NCBI GenBank assembly: GCA_021234155.1
Contig: JAJEKV010000031.1
Coordinates: 16,061,029-16,125,028 of the forward strand
DNA from: Isoetes taiwanensis
Taxonomy: Eukaryota; Streptophyta; Lycopodiopsida; Isoetales; Isoetaceae
DNA: 64,000 nt
Direction of reading: 5' to 3'
A program made the position numbers and the translations under genes. Under the pieces are notes generated by a model. The model had not been told where the DNA came from. It saw only the letters and a program-made list of their open reading frames with translations, and ran no database searches. Below, piece after piece: positions 45,291 to 57,400 of this stretch. How positions within the stretch are numbered: the first letter of the stretch is position 1; the number at the start of each line of letters is the position of its first letter.

Positions 45291-47130
45291 CAATGTTTGC
45301 AACCAAAACTCGTGCAGCTGATCCCAACTAATCTATATTTATGCTGCGAAGCTAAACCCTTTTTCTAAGCGCACTAAGAGCTCTAGAGCAACTCTATACT
45401 ACCATACGTACCTGAAAAACATTGCAAATCATATGAAACTGGTGTGTGCTGCTCAAATGTCCAGATTCACGGGCTTCCAATCTCACCTTTCCCTCCTTTG
45501 CTCCTCATCTGTAAGGCATTTTAAATTTCGTATTACTGGATGCCCCTCCCAAAAATGCACTTCTGAGGACAAATCAAACGTAGCATTGCAGCCCAAATTA
45601 CATCAAACATCAAGTGTAAAAGTAAAGATGAGACAGATACTTCCTTATCCAACAAAATATATTTCACCAGACTTGACGATGTCAACCTACCACAAAATGA
45701 GTAGATATTGTTGGCTCAGAAAAAAAGATATCAAAGATCAAACTCTAGCTCCATCTAGCAAGAAATGAAATGCAAAATTTCACATGCAAAAGAATACCTA
45801 CTTTGCAAGAAGAGAATTTGCTGCATTTCATAACTCAGCACAAAAAAGAAGGATGGCTCCAGCAGTGTATATGAAGCTCTAAGATTTGGCAGAAGGATCT
45901 CCAATATATGACGGCATTTCCGTTGCTGGAATCCTATATTATAATCTATGCCAATCTATGTCAAACGGATTTCCAAAGTAGAAGCTGCAAGAAGCTGCAA
46001 TAATATGGCGTTGCAAGAGAAGGAATTTGGTTTCACGACCTAGAATCACGCAGAGTTCCATGTTTGCCATATATTTGCAGAAGAAGGCTTGGTTGTACCA
46101 TAGCCAAGAAAACCATCCGCTTCAAGACACAATCATCTTTTGGTTCAGGGGTGGCTCCGGATCCTTGCCCTAGCTCGCATATAACTGAGCAGCCCAATGA
46201 GAACAACATGCAGAAACAGAAACGATTTGCTTAGATGTCTGCTTAGACATCAAACAGATTTGCTTAGACATTTGCCAAAAAAAAGAAAAAAAATAGAAAG
46301 ATGTTACCTTGATCTTGCACAAATGCTCCAGACCCAGCTATAACCACATGCTAAAGCAGCCAGAAGCTGCAGGGTCCAAGGCCAGAAATAGCCTGAATCG
46401 AATAGGTGACCTGAACAAAAACAGCATACAATGTCGCTTAAAATATAGATCCTTTATAGGACAAACATTTCCTCAGGCTTAAAACGCTTTTCTAGAAACG
46501 ATAGAAGCAAGATCCTCGATTAAAACCGGCAGAAAAACGCACCCCAAGAAGATGGCGCCCTACATAACAATGCGGTCTCCATGATAACTCCACAGATTAA
46601 ATTCTGGGCACTAAATCAGCTAAGCCGAACAGAAAAGTAAGACTTCTCGAGCTTTCCCGATTCTGGGTCTGCTGGAGAAGTGTTATGAGCACAAGCTCTG
46701 CCACGCACGTAGTTCAGGAGAACGAATGGTCCACAGCTCCAAGTAGACCATGGTTAGCAGGCCTCTGCTGGGCCGGATTGAGCAGCATCTAGCAACCCCA
46801 GGCCGATGCCGTCTGCACCAGGGGAAAGGAAAGTACAGAAGGGAGGGAGAAAATTCGAAATGAGGAGAAGAAACCCATGCGACCAAAATAGTCCCGCAGG
46901 GGCGAGGGGGAACGCCGCATGCGGCGTTCCGGCACAGAAACCAACACTCTCCTATTTTAATAAAGAAGATAGGCAAGCCTAGGTTTTCTTGTTCATATAG
47001 AGGACAACTACAATATGAAAGTTAACAATTACTTCTAGTTCTCCACCTATTCCCTGTATGCCTATATCTAGATAATATAATTGTATTTATTTATTTTCTT
47101 TTATTTTGTTTGATATTCGAGCAATTTTGC
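45291..47130. other. unassigned region
   Basis: Possible exon-like frames at 45433-45768 (+) and 46683-46976 (-) have no recognisable family. Splice-like AG/GT sites are present but give no consistent protein. Nothing firm is supported. Confidence 0.35.
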
Positions 47131-47297
47131 CCCATTCTCTTGTTTGGGCTTCATGCCCATATTTATGTTCCATTCCATGGTCCTTTATTGGTCTCTCTCA
47201 ACGCTTAAATATCTATCTATCTATGCATGCGTGCATGCGTACGTGCGTGCGTGCGTGCGTGCGTACGTGCGTGCGTAAATGCGTGTGCGTACGTACG

Positions 47298-47349
<52 letters not shown>

Positions 47350-47353
47350 TACG

Positions 47354-47397
<44 letters not shown>

Positions 47398-47455
47398 TAA
47401 ATGCGTACGTGCGTGCGTGCGTCGTACGTGCGTGCGTACGTGCGTGCGTGCGTCT
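47131..47455. repeat. LINE-like tail followed by a (GTGC)n array, first array
   Basis: 47137-47215 (TTTGGGCTTCATGCCCATA, then CATGGTCCTTTATTGGTCTC) matches 50429-50500 closely. It resembles the LINE tail at 40840-40880 (CCCATGACCTATTGGTCTCC). The tail runs straight into TATC units and then about 230 bp of GTGC with GTAC variants. Peptides rich in CVRA are translation of the repeat. Confidence 0.85.
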
Positions 47456-47463
47456 CTCGGATT

Positions 47464-49067
47464 AGTTACGGAAAACGGCCGTTTTGGCCGTTTTCTCCAA
47501 AAAACAGTTTTTTGACTTTGCGGTTTTCAAAAATGAAAAACGGCGCCACGTAAAAACGGAGTTGCGAAAAGCGTAGAAGAGACTCGTTTTCTTTCAAAAA
47601 AACGAACAAAAAAACGGCCGTTTTCGGTATGACTGAGGAAAACCCTTTTGTTCTTGTTTTGTTTCAACGTTAAACCTAAAAGCGGTGAAGTAGACGATTA
47701 CGTGGTTGCATGGAATCGAATTTAGCAATCTAAATCGGCTTAAAAGGTAAGTTTGAGAATGATTTCTTGAGTTTTTAGGGTCGTGCATGCCTTTTCCTTT
47801 CAGATTCTTGGTTGGTTCGTTGTATTAGGAACAAGATAGGCTCAGAAACTAAACTATGTTTGCTCGGCATTAGGAAGCTCACGGTATTCCGGAAGCGATA
47901 GCTAGTGATCTTTGAGCTAGTGATGAGGGAACAAACCACGAGATAAACCATTAAGCATCGAGTTGCAATAGCAAAAGCATGAAATCTTGCTGCTTTTTGA
48001 GGTATCGGATCGGTAACCTTTGTGCAATTCGAGAAGGCCTCAAACCGTGTCTTTGCGGGACACCCACAAGGAGCTCTAAAAATAAGAACAGTACGCCATT
48101 AGGTGGAGCCATTCTCTTCAATTCGCCTCCAAGCTCCTTAACGGTGGAGTGGGCTCAAAAGCTCTATTAATGCCGATTCTTCACGATTAGCGAAGCTTTC
48201 ACGCGACCGCTTTCTGTTTCAAGTCGTATGTCAAATTCCATTGCCTTTTTTCGGTCCCCCGCAGTAGGGGATTACTACATTTTCTAGACTTGTGATGATA
48301 AATTTCCCACCCTCCAATTCTGAGAGACCACAAGAAGGATTGCTCGGATGCATATGCCACGGGGAGCTTGGTATACTACTTCACCAATGAAGAGAAAAGT
48401 GGCAGGAAGTATCTCTGCAACTTCACTACAAACATACTTGAAATATGGCGTGAATAAAAATGCACAAAAAATGCACATGACCCTAGCACTAGAACTAAAA
48501 TTAGTACGTCAATTGCTGCAATAGAGGACTGCTCACAGAGGGTAGGGGAACCTGAATCATTCATTTACTCTTTTTAACTGAGAAAGCATGGCTGCCAATC
48601 GAGTATTATTAAGCTGCACATTAAGCTCCTTGCTTTACTTTATATTTAAACCTTGCATTTACTTTATATTTAAACCTTGCTTTACTTTATATTTAATCCT
48701 TGCATTTCTGAGTCTCTACATGCAATTGCATACCTAATTCTATTGTCTCATTTAGACCAAAATCCTTGCTTTACTTTATATGCTTGAATGCTGGCCACAA
48801 TTTTAAGTCAATTAAATAGCATGAAACAGTTTTAAGTCAATTAAATAGTTTGGAACATTTTCAATTATCTTAGTTGTTCTTATGACTACAAGAGTTCTTA
48901 TTATGTTGTTTTTGAGTAAATTAATAGCATTTTCTTGTTAAATGACCCTATTCTGTATCTTTTGACTACTTTGCCGTTTTTTTGCCGTTTTCGTTTTCCG
49001 TTTTCGTTTTCCGTTTTCAAAAAATGACTCGCCATTTTCATTTTAGTTTTTCGTTTTCGTAACTATG
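47464..49067. mobile_element. DNA element with TAGTTACGRAAAACG terminal inverted repeats, inside the GTGC array
   Basis: The left end TAGTTACGGAAAACGGCCG is mirrored by the right end, whose reverse complement starts TAGTTACGAAAACGAAAAAC. Both subterminal regions are dense in AAAACGG/CCGTTTT and share an AAATGAAAA(A/T)(C/G)GCG block. GTGC repeats lie on both outer sides. The interior (for example 48640-48780, repeated CTTGCTTTACTTTATATTTAA) has no transposase. The target duplication is unclear (GGAT at best), so the superfamily is not settled. Confidence 0.6.
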
Positions 49068-49182
49068 GATGGTGCATGCGTGCGTGCAATGCATGCGTGC
49101 GTACGTGTAAATGCGTAAATGCGTACGTGCGTGCGTAAATGCGTGCGTGCGTGCGTAAATAAATGCGTGCGTGCGTGCGTCG
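49068..49182. repeat. (GTGC)n array, second array
   Basis: About 110 bp of TGCG units with AAATGCG interruptions, directly after the TIR-bearing element. It is probably the displaced continuation of the first array. Confidence 0.85.
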
Positions 49183-49834
49183 CTTTCCCTCCAGCTTCAT
49201 TTGCATCTCTTCTTCTTAGTATTAAATACTTTAGAATTTTCTGTTCAGATTATTGGATGCTTCTGTTTCTGCCTCATAATTGCTAAGCTCAAATGCGGAT
49301 TGAATCTACAATTCTATCCTAATTTTCAAGCGTTTTAGGTTAAGATCTTGAGACCTTGCCAAAGGTTCTCTATTCTAGATTAAGATTTTCTTTTGCATTC
49401 ATGTTATCCTAGTTTTTAAGCTTCTCTCTTGTTGTAGATTAGATCTTGGAGTTTTGCAAGCCACAGTTTAATCCCCTTTTTGTGAAGCAGAGGCAAGTGG
49501 TAGATGGCAGCTGCTTTTGTTTGAAGAATGCCCCTCGGTTTAATCCCCTTTTTATGATCTGTCGCAAATTTTTGTTTCACCAAGGTTCAATTCCTAGAGA
49601 GTATTTAGAATCTTCTGTAAACTTAATCACGAAATTGTTATATGAGAAAAATGCTCTAAAATGCATGTAAAGATCTCTTAATGTGAGTAAAATACTCGGA
49701 ATGCAAATAATATCCAAAGAATATAAGTAAAAATCTGTAATGATCTTAGAGCCAAGCATTCTTGAAAATAGTATATGCCACATGGCAGCATGACATTCGG
49801 GCCTGCAAGAAGATTGCAGAGGCGAATGTCATCA
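49183..49834. other. unassigned spacer
   Basis: AT-rich. The phrase GTTTAATCCCCTTTTT..GA occurs at 49467 and 49539. No gene is supported. Confidence 0.4.
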
Positions 49835-50215
49835 CCTTCCAACACGTGATCCTCTTCCACGTCTTTTCCCTCTTTTTCGTAATCTAATGAAACCTAGCAG
49901 AAACCTAACATGAAAGGAGCAATATTCCACATGCATAGATTAAAAACTCATACGCATGTATAAATAGTTTTCTTTTATTGTTTCATTGAAGAGTATGGAT
50001 AGAAGGTTAGGTGCTAGAAACTTATCATATTCTGGCATGCAAGAAGATTCAGTTTACAAAATAATAAATTCCAACATGTGATCCTCTTCCACGCTCTTTT
50101 CCCTCTTTTTTGTAATTTAATGAAATCTAGCAGAAACCTAATATGAGGGAGCAATATTCCACATATATATTACAGCAGAAACCTAACTCGAGGGAGCAAT
50201 ATCCCATATACATAT
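49835..50215. repeat. direct repeats of about 90 bp
   Basis: The block CACGTGATCCTCTTCCACG..CTAGCAGAAACCTAA..GAGCAATATTCCACAT (49841-49935) recurs at 50076-50168. Its last third recurs again at 50173-50225. Confidence 0.8.
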
Positions 50216-50245
50216 TACAAAATTCGTCCGCATATATACATAGTT

Positions 50246-50271
50246 TTTTTTTTTTTTTTTTTTTTTTTTTT
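50246..50271. repeat. poly(T) run
   Basis: About 26 consecutive T, possibly the reversed poly(A) tail of a retroposed sequence on the minus strand. The sequence to its right (50272-50420) is not recognised. Confidence 0.8.
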
Positions 50272-50426
50272 GAAGGTTGACAAACTCTTATTCAATATTC
50301 TAGAAGAAGTACATACATAGATGCAGAGACAGGAATAAAATCTCAGTAGACAAAGATAATCCACTGAGTGCAGCCACCTGTCTATGCATAAGATAAGAGT
50401 ACCCAAATATTCTCCAAATAACCTGT

Positions 50427-51180
<754 letters not shown>

Positions 51181-52245
51181 GCGCAGATGGAGACTAGATT
51201 GGATTAGAGCTATTTTGTTGAGATTCCAAGCTGAGCTACAGAGTCACAGAAACAGAAATGTGGCTATGATAATTGTATGAGCATGTTACATCCCAGGCCG
51301 TGCCACAAAGTCACAGATGAGTTAAAAGTGGCTGTGGTAATTGGATAAGCATTTTGCATGACTAAGACAAGGGTAGCTTTTCGTTGAATATTAATTGCTA
51401 ACCTATATGTTATTACTAAAGTCAAAGACTTATTTTAATTAAGTTGGCTTGACGAGATTCTAAGCAGAGCTGTGAATTTTGTTGTTTGCTGATCAGTAGG
51501 TGGCAAAAACGTTCGTAGAAAAATGTTTATGGAGCTACAAGGTCTTTGATAATATGAACCATGATGGGTAACATATGAAAATCATGGATGTTTATACGAA
51601 ATATCTGCCTATCTATAGATTGAGTTTTTAAGATAATTTAGCATTTTAGATGTGACCTTAAGTTGAGCCGTGGGTTACATGCTTTGATTTATCTGCATAT
51701 ACAAGTCAGATGGAGATTGGGTTTTACGTATTATTGTTGATATAATTTTAAGACCTATGGGTCATTCAATTTTTCGTAACTATCTAACTATCTAACTATC
51801 GTAAGGGATGTTAAGATCCTAAAAACATCCTTACGTGGTCGTTTATTGACCCTTTTCAGGAAGTGACAAAAGGTTCATTTTTAAAATAAAAAAAAAAACA
51901 TTATGGGCCCGTTACACCCTTTACTTATGTAGAGGGAAAACGTTTGAAACAAAAGATATTTGGTAGTGACCTTAAATAATGGTCTTTAGTCCTAACAAAC
52001 TAACAAATCAAATCATTCAAGCGATATGTGTTTCCCTGCGAAGAAAAATACCGAGCCTGGTATCATTACAAGACAAGGATCATAACAAATCCCCTTAAGC
52101 CTCTGTTCTTATAGTTCTTGAAGCATGCCTGTCCAGATTCATGCTCCTACATCACCACAGACTCTGGATATGCAAAGTACATGCTTGCAAAGGCATTGCT
52201 TTAGATTCTATCTCCATTCAAGGAAGTCTAAAATGGGTAGATCAA
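51181..52245. other. unassigned spacer
   Basis: No gene. A short ACTATCTA triple occurs near 51780-51800. Confidence 0.45.
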
Positions 52246-53866
52246 TGTGACGTCCCCTACTCCTTATACGATGCCCACATCGTATTCGAAGGAGGAGCAT
52301 TCCCCCTGGCAGCTACACTGACAGGGGCCATCCACCTGACTCCACTCCCATCGGGATGAGCCAGCAAGGGAAGAATGGATGTGTCATTCACCCGTCTTCC
52401 ATCGGGTCGACCTATCTGCGGAAGCGTGAATAAACAAACGTGAGCACAACTAACAGTAAACAAATACAAGTACCTCGAGAGGTGAATGCAATACAACATC
52501 ACAGAGATAGCAATACCATAGAAATAACATCATCACATAACATAAATAACAAGAGGGGAGATCCTACCGGGTGGCCGGACTCGTGGGGATGGCCAGCGGC
52601 TAGGGTCTCCGAGTTCATTGCGCATGCGAATTCATGGCAATGGATTTGGTGGCATAGAACATGGCTTAGGGTAGTCCACTCCATCCAAGCCCCCTCCAGG
52701 TGCACACTTTGCGCAGAGGCTGAAAAGTGTTGGGACTTGACCGTAGGGGGTGAATAGCCGAGGGGCTACTACTCTTGGGTTGCATCTCCCGGTCCCGATG
52801 GAGGAGGAAGAGAGTTGCCTCTCCTCCGAGGCATCCATGCTCATCACAAAGGCTAGAGGGCCACTGCCCGTGATTCGACTTGAACTCACTTTGGAAGGTC
52901 ATATCCACCACCCCACAGTGTGAGCTCATGCCTTGCCCACACGCAAAGGACAAGCCATTAAGCCTAGCCTGCGAGACCCCTCGATAGGCCTTACTACCCG
53001 AGGGGTGGGTCCCGTGATGAGACAAGTTCCTCCTTATCAACCGGCCTAGCCCCTTCACCCACAACCAAAGGGCTCACGCACACGGGTCAAGATATAATTG
53101 GGAACTAGTGGTGCTACCTGGGATCATCGCTACACAGCCTTTAGGTCTCTACCCCCTTCCCAATACATGGAGATCACAGAGTGAAATACATACAACATCA
53201 CGTAACTGAAATAGAGAATATCATCTAATCTATCTACCTAAACAACAAAGTTAGGTTCCTTAGTTAGGGCTTATGATCTCGGGATCTATAAGGCCTCTAG
53301 AGTTGATCTAACATACTAAACCAGCCTATTGCCTTGCCCAAAGGCGGCTTTGCACAATGTAACAACTAGATACCGCTCCTTGACCCGCCTCCCGACCCTC
53401 GGAAGGCATCCATGCTCCCGATCTTGCTGAAGATGGCTACTAATCGATAATCTGTTGTGCAACCGCTTTTCTGAGCTTCAAAGAATGCGGAGTTGAAGTC
53501 CATACTTGGCCGAAATGGCTCAAGAGAACCCCGAACCGAGAGAGGAAAGGAGCTCTAGGAAAACCCTAAAATGCAAAGAGAAGAAAGGTTTAGGGTTTTG
53601 GGGAAAGCTCCTTTATAGAAACCCTTAGGGTTAGGTTAGATATTGGCCAAATGGGATTTAGCCATTTGGCAATGGGGTCCATGGGGTTATTAATTGTGTA
53701 TGTTTATTTAACATGCACAACATTCAATGTTGCCCCTAGGTGCAACCCCTTGCCCCCCTAGGTGCAACCCTATCGCCTCTCGAAGTACATGTCATCCGTG
53801 ACATGTATGCGGGTGACGTGGCAGATAATATAACCTATTTGGGCGATATTATGTTGGAACGTCACA
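52246..53866 (-). repeat. 3' LTR of element 2
   Basis: 1621 bp, TGTGACGTCCCC...GGAACGTCACA. It pairs with 62466-64000 with burst-like differences. Confidence 0.92.
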
Positions 53867-53880
53867 TTCTCCCCACCTTG
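53867..53880 (-). other. polypurine tract of element 2
   Basis: The minus-strand CAAGGTGGGGAGAA abuts the TGTGACG start of the 3' LTR. It is nearly the same as the element 1 tract. Confidence 0.85.
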
Positions 53881-54740
53881 ACTTGATGCTGTCCTCAGCA
53901 TCACGCGTCTCCCCACCTTGGAAACCTGCATATCCTGCAATCACATTTAATACACATAGGATGTATAGCAAAATTACCCCAAGGTAATATTTAAGTTTTA
54001 ATTTCTATAACACATCCTTGTTTAATATCATACTATGGTAAGGGAGTCTTTCACCCTCTTATTTTATCATCTATTATTATTATTCACAAAAATTATTATT
54101 ATTAACATAGTTCCAAAATTTCCTACTTAAGGTTCCACATCGTTTCCTTACAACACATCGTGACAAAATTATGTGTTGCAAGTCTTTGCAGTGTGACCTT
54201 CCTCCCGTAGACTCCCCTATTGGCCTGCAGGTCCACACTACGCTAGCATACATTTAATTATTATAGATATTGGTTGTTAGGGAACCACCCATTAAATACA
54301 ATTATATGGATGCAAGGGCATATCTCCTAAGATAGGAAGATTATGTTTCTTCCATCATGGCCGTGGGAGACAAGCCTCTATCATGCCTATATGCCACTCA
54401 TGCCTACTACTCAGAAGTTGGCCAACGTGGGAGATAGGGTCCTTCCCCAGATATGGGGGCGGAAGGGCCCTCCCCGTAGGCATTGACTAGAGGTGCTTTT
54501 CCTATCATGCATTCCCTGAATGACCTCTCTTATCTCGAGGTCGGTGGTACTTCCGGGACAGAAGTAGACCTTCTAATCTACCTCCCAACTCCGGCAAGCA
54601 AAACCATGGTCATGCCTACAATGACATTACACCACGCCCTAGAGATCACCGTAGTGGTCTCATCATCGGTAACAACACATGCAACCCATACCTAGCATAG
54701 GTCGCAGCGAGATTAATCTTAGCTACACATGAAATTTAAT

Positions 54741-55130
54741 CTAAACCCAAATCGACATGCCCGAGCCATTTCTTGGGTGTCGATGTCGACATTTCGATTG
54801 ACGAAACACCATTGCATTGCTCCATGAGTTGCGTGCGCTTTCAAGATCTATTTGTAGTGCCCACGTAGCATCTTCCACTTGTAAGTGTCTCTTTTCATCG
54901 GTATTGGAGGATTGAGATCTTCTTGTCTTCTTATAGGATCCGACAAGAAGTATCTCTCGAACAATCTCAAGGTGATCGCCCATTGTTTCCATAACTTTGG
55001 TCTCCAAGACTTCCTCTGGATTAGGAATGTGTTTCTTTAGGAGACTTACCCGGAAAACACTATGGATCTTTAAGTGTCTTGGGCGTGTTCAACTTATAGG
55101 ATTGGTTACCTACTCTTTTGGTTATCCGGG
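54741..55130 (-). pseudogene. integrase C-terminus and chromodomain relic (element 2)
   Basis: The minus-strand reading across frames gives a RVGNQSYKL-like block, then KIHSVFRVSLLKKHIPNPEE, VLETKVMETMG, SYKKTRRSQ and VEDATWALQIDLE. This lines up with the GPF..RVGEQAYRL, KIHKVFHVSLLKQHTPDLEE and chromodomain VEDATWVMKIDLE blocks of element 1. The conserved YLVKWK core of the chromodomain has been lost. Confidence 0.8.
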
Positions 55131-55164
55131 AATTGTCCAAATTCACCTTGGAGCAAACTTCTTT

Positions 55165-55275
55165 GCAATTGTCGATGCAGAGCTTCAGCTGATGTCGTGA
55201 TCGCCGATGCAGAAGCTTCACTTAACCGCCGATGCAGAGCTTCATCTATGCAATTGTCGATGCAGAGCTTGTCGC
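55165..55275. repeat. short repeats of GATGCAGAGCTT
   Basis: Four imperfect copies of (T/C)CGATGCAGA(G)CTT within about 110 bp, spaced 17-35 bp. They sit where the pol reading of element 2 breaks off. Confidence 0.7.
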
Positions 55276-57060
55276 TATGCTCTTCTGCCGGCCTCTTGCT
55301 ACTAGAGGATATCTTTGTACTTCCTCCACCAACCGCCGATGTCGGCTAGCATCCGTTAACGCCTTAAATAAACATTACATTCTTGGACCTCAGATGATCC
55401 CGTTTGGACTTCCCTAATGCATACAATTATATTAATTACCTTACGGTAATATTCTTATATTAGCATTATAGTAGTACTTGGATATATTGCTTCCAATAGT
55501 ATTATATTTAACTAACTATTATATGATAACTTTATTTAACTTTTAAGATATGTCATCATACGATTATCGATGCCATACTTAGTTTGAAACGTATTTTAAT
55601 TGTTTATCATATGGCTAGGATTTATATCATCGGATCCAAGTGTTGAGCGTATGACTCTCGCTCGCTACTTGGTTGGTGATGTATCAACCTTACATGTATA
55701 TACTTTATATTTGCTATACTTATGGAAAGATAGACAAATTCTTATTATATTTGTCAGGATCCTATGAAAGTTACTTAAATGCCTTTGGAAGGAATTACAT
55801 CCTTGCGAAGGTTTAACTAAGATTTTATATAATTATTATCTTACTTTATCTCGAGATATCTACACAAGACAAAACTATCTATGCAGCATTTATCAACAAG
55901 GCATTAAAGCATCATGGAGTGCTATCGATGCCCTGCATGATAACATATTTAAGATTATATAATTTATGTAGTTATATGGGGTTGACAACCCTGAATAATT
56001 TAATTAAGAGCTAGGCTACTAGCTCATTCCTAGATGCGAATGCAAACAATAGATCATGGCGAAGAAATTTATGCAAAGCCTCTCCCACCTTAGTTGTCGC
56101 ACATAAGGCTAGAATACATCTCCCCATTGAGTGGGTTAATGGAACTAATTTGGAGACGACTTGGCCGTTGCATTGCTTCCATTGATTCGCTCCCCTGCTT
56201 TGGTGCAGTTGGCTACTGCATTAATATTGCATGCTGAAGGACACATAGACATTAAGCATCTATCCATCTTACTCTCTATGTGCTTTGGCTACTTCATGAA
56301 AGGAACTCTATTCTAATATTCTAACTACTTGGATGCATGCATTCAACCCCTAAGATGTAGGTAGGTTCAGTCCTAAGATTGAGCCCCCCACTTTCTTCAT
56401 AAGAAAGTGGTCCTACACCTCAATGTATCCTATCCCCTTAATTGATGTTGTCATAACATCTTAGCTATTCTATTTACCTTAAGAGGTTATATGCTTCTTA
56501 CCTAACACATTAATTTACTAGCCTTAGCTAACATATTTAATCATCTATGATGGATGCAGCCATCATGTTTAACATATCTATCCCTAAGCGATGAGTTATT
56601 AAATTATTTAGAACAATTCTAAATTGCAAGGTTTTATTATCATGACAATTTCTTTTGCCTCAAGAGACTATGTGATTAATATGTTTATTATTTTCGATGT
56701 GCCTTTCATGTGCTATTTAATTTTGTATTCTAAATATCCCCTTTTCTTAGTTATTTACTCTCTTGGAATATTCCTATCAATTGAATTGATGTCATCATAA
56801 CAAGTTGGCCGGACTTGTTAGATTACTTCTTTTCATTCGATTGGATTATTCCTTGAGGTACTAGCTTTATACATGGTCAACAATTATCCTAGTAATGATT
56901 CCTTCTTAGCGAGGTGATCAGGCCTCACCTAAGTGGTTTCAATATGTTGGATGTCCGTTAACAATCATGTATAATTTTAGTTACTCCTATGCATTTCCTT
57001 CCCAATCGCTGACGCTTTAGCTCAACTTGGGGCAATCCCTTCATGAGAAAATCTAGAAAT
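55276..57060. other. AT-rich decayed interior of element 2
   Basis: No readable pol domain on either strand. Short gypsy-like words may exist, but none is long enough to support. Confidence 0.4.
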
Positions 57061-57400
57061 GCCTTCCACTCCCATTATGGATGTCGCCATCCATAAGCCT
57101 CATCTTGCTCGCAGCTCATCCATTCGGCCGCCTTCTTGAGGGTAACGCTCTTCGAGTTGCTCGAGACTCGGGGCCCTCCTCGATGTAGAGGTCAACTTTC
57201 CTCGATGTAGAGGCTTCCCATTGTTGGTGGTTTTGATGGCGAGTTGACCACTTGAAATCTTCTATGTTACTTCCCAAAAGCCTCAAGGTGGTTTCATTGA
57301 GAAACATCTTGGCGGCTAAAAGATGCCTCTAGATCCGATCTTATTGTGCCAACTCCATCCTTCGAGTCCTGTAGCATGTTGACGCACAAGTGTTGAGGAT
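57061..57400 (-). pseudogene. possible gag relic of element 2
   Basis: Minus-strand AAKMFLNETTLRLLGSNIED resembles the LTG.A..WW region of gypsy capsids, and the position is right for gag. The downstream peptide contains a short internal duplication (CTCGATGTAGAGG twice). Weak match. Confidence 0.3.

Noticed and set aside
47106-47515. CVRA-rich open frames
   Set aside because: Translation of the first GTGC array.
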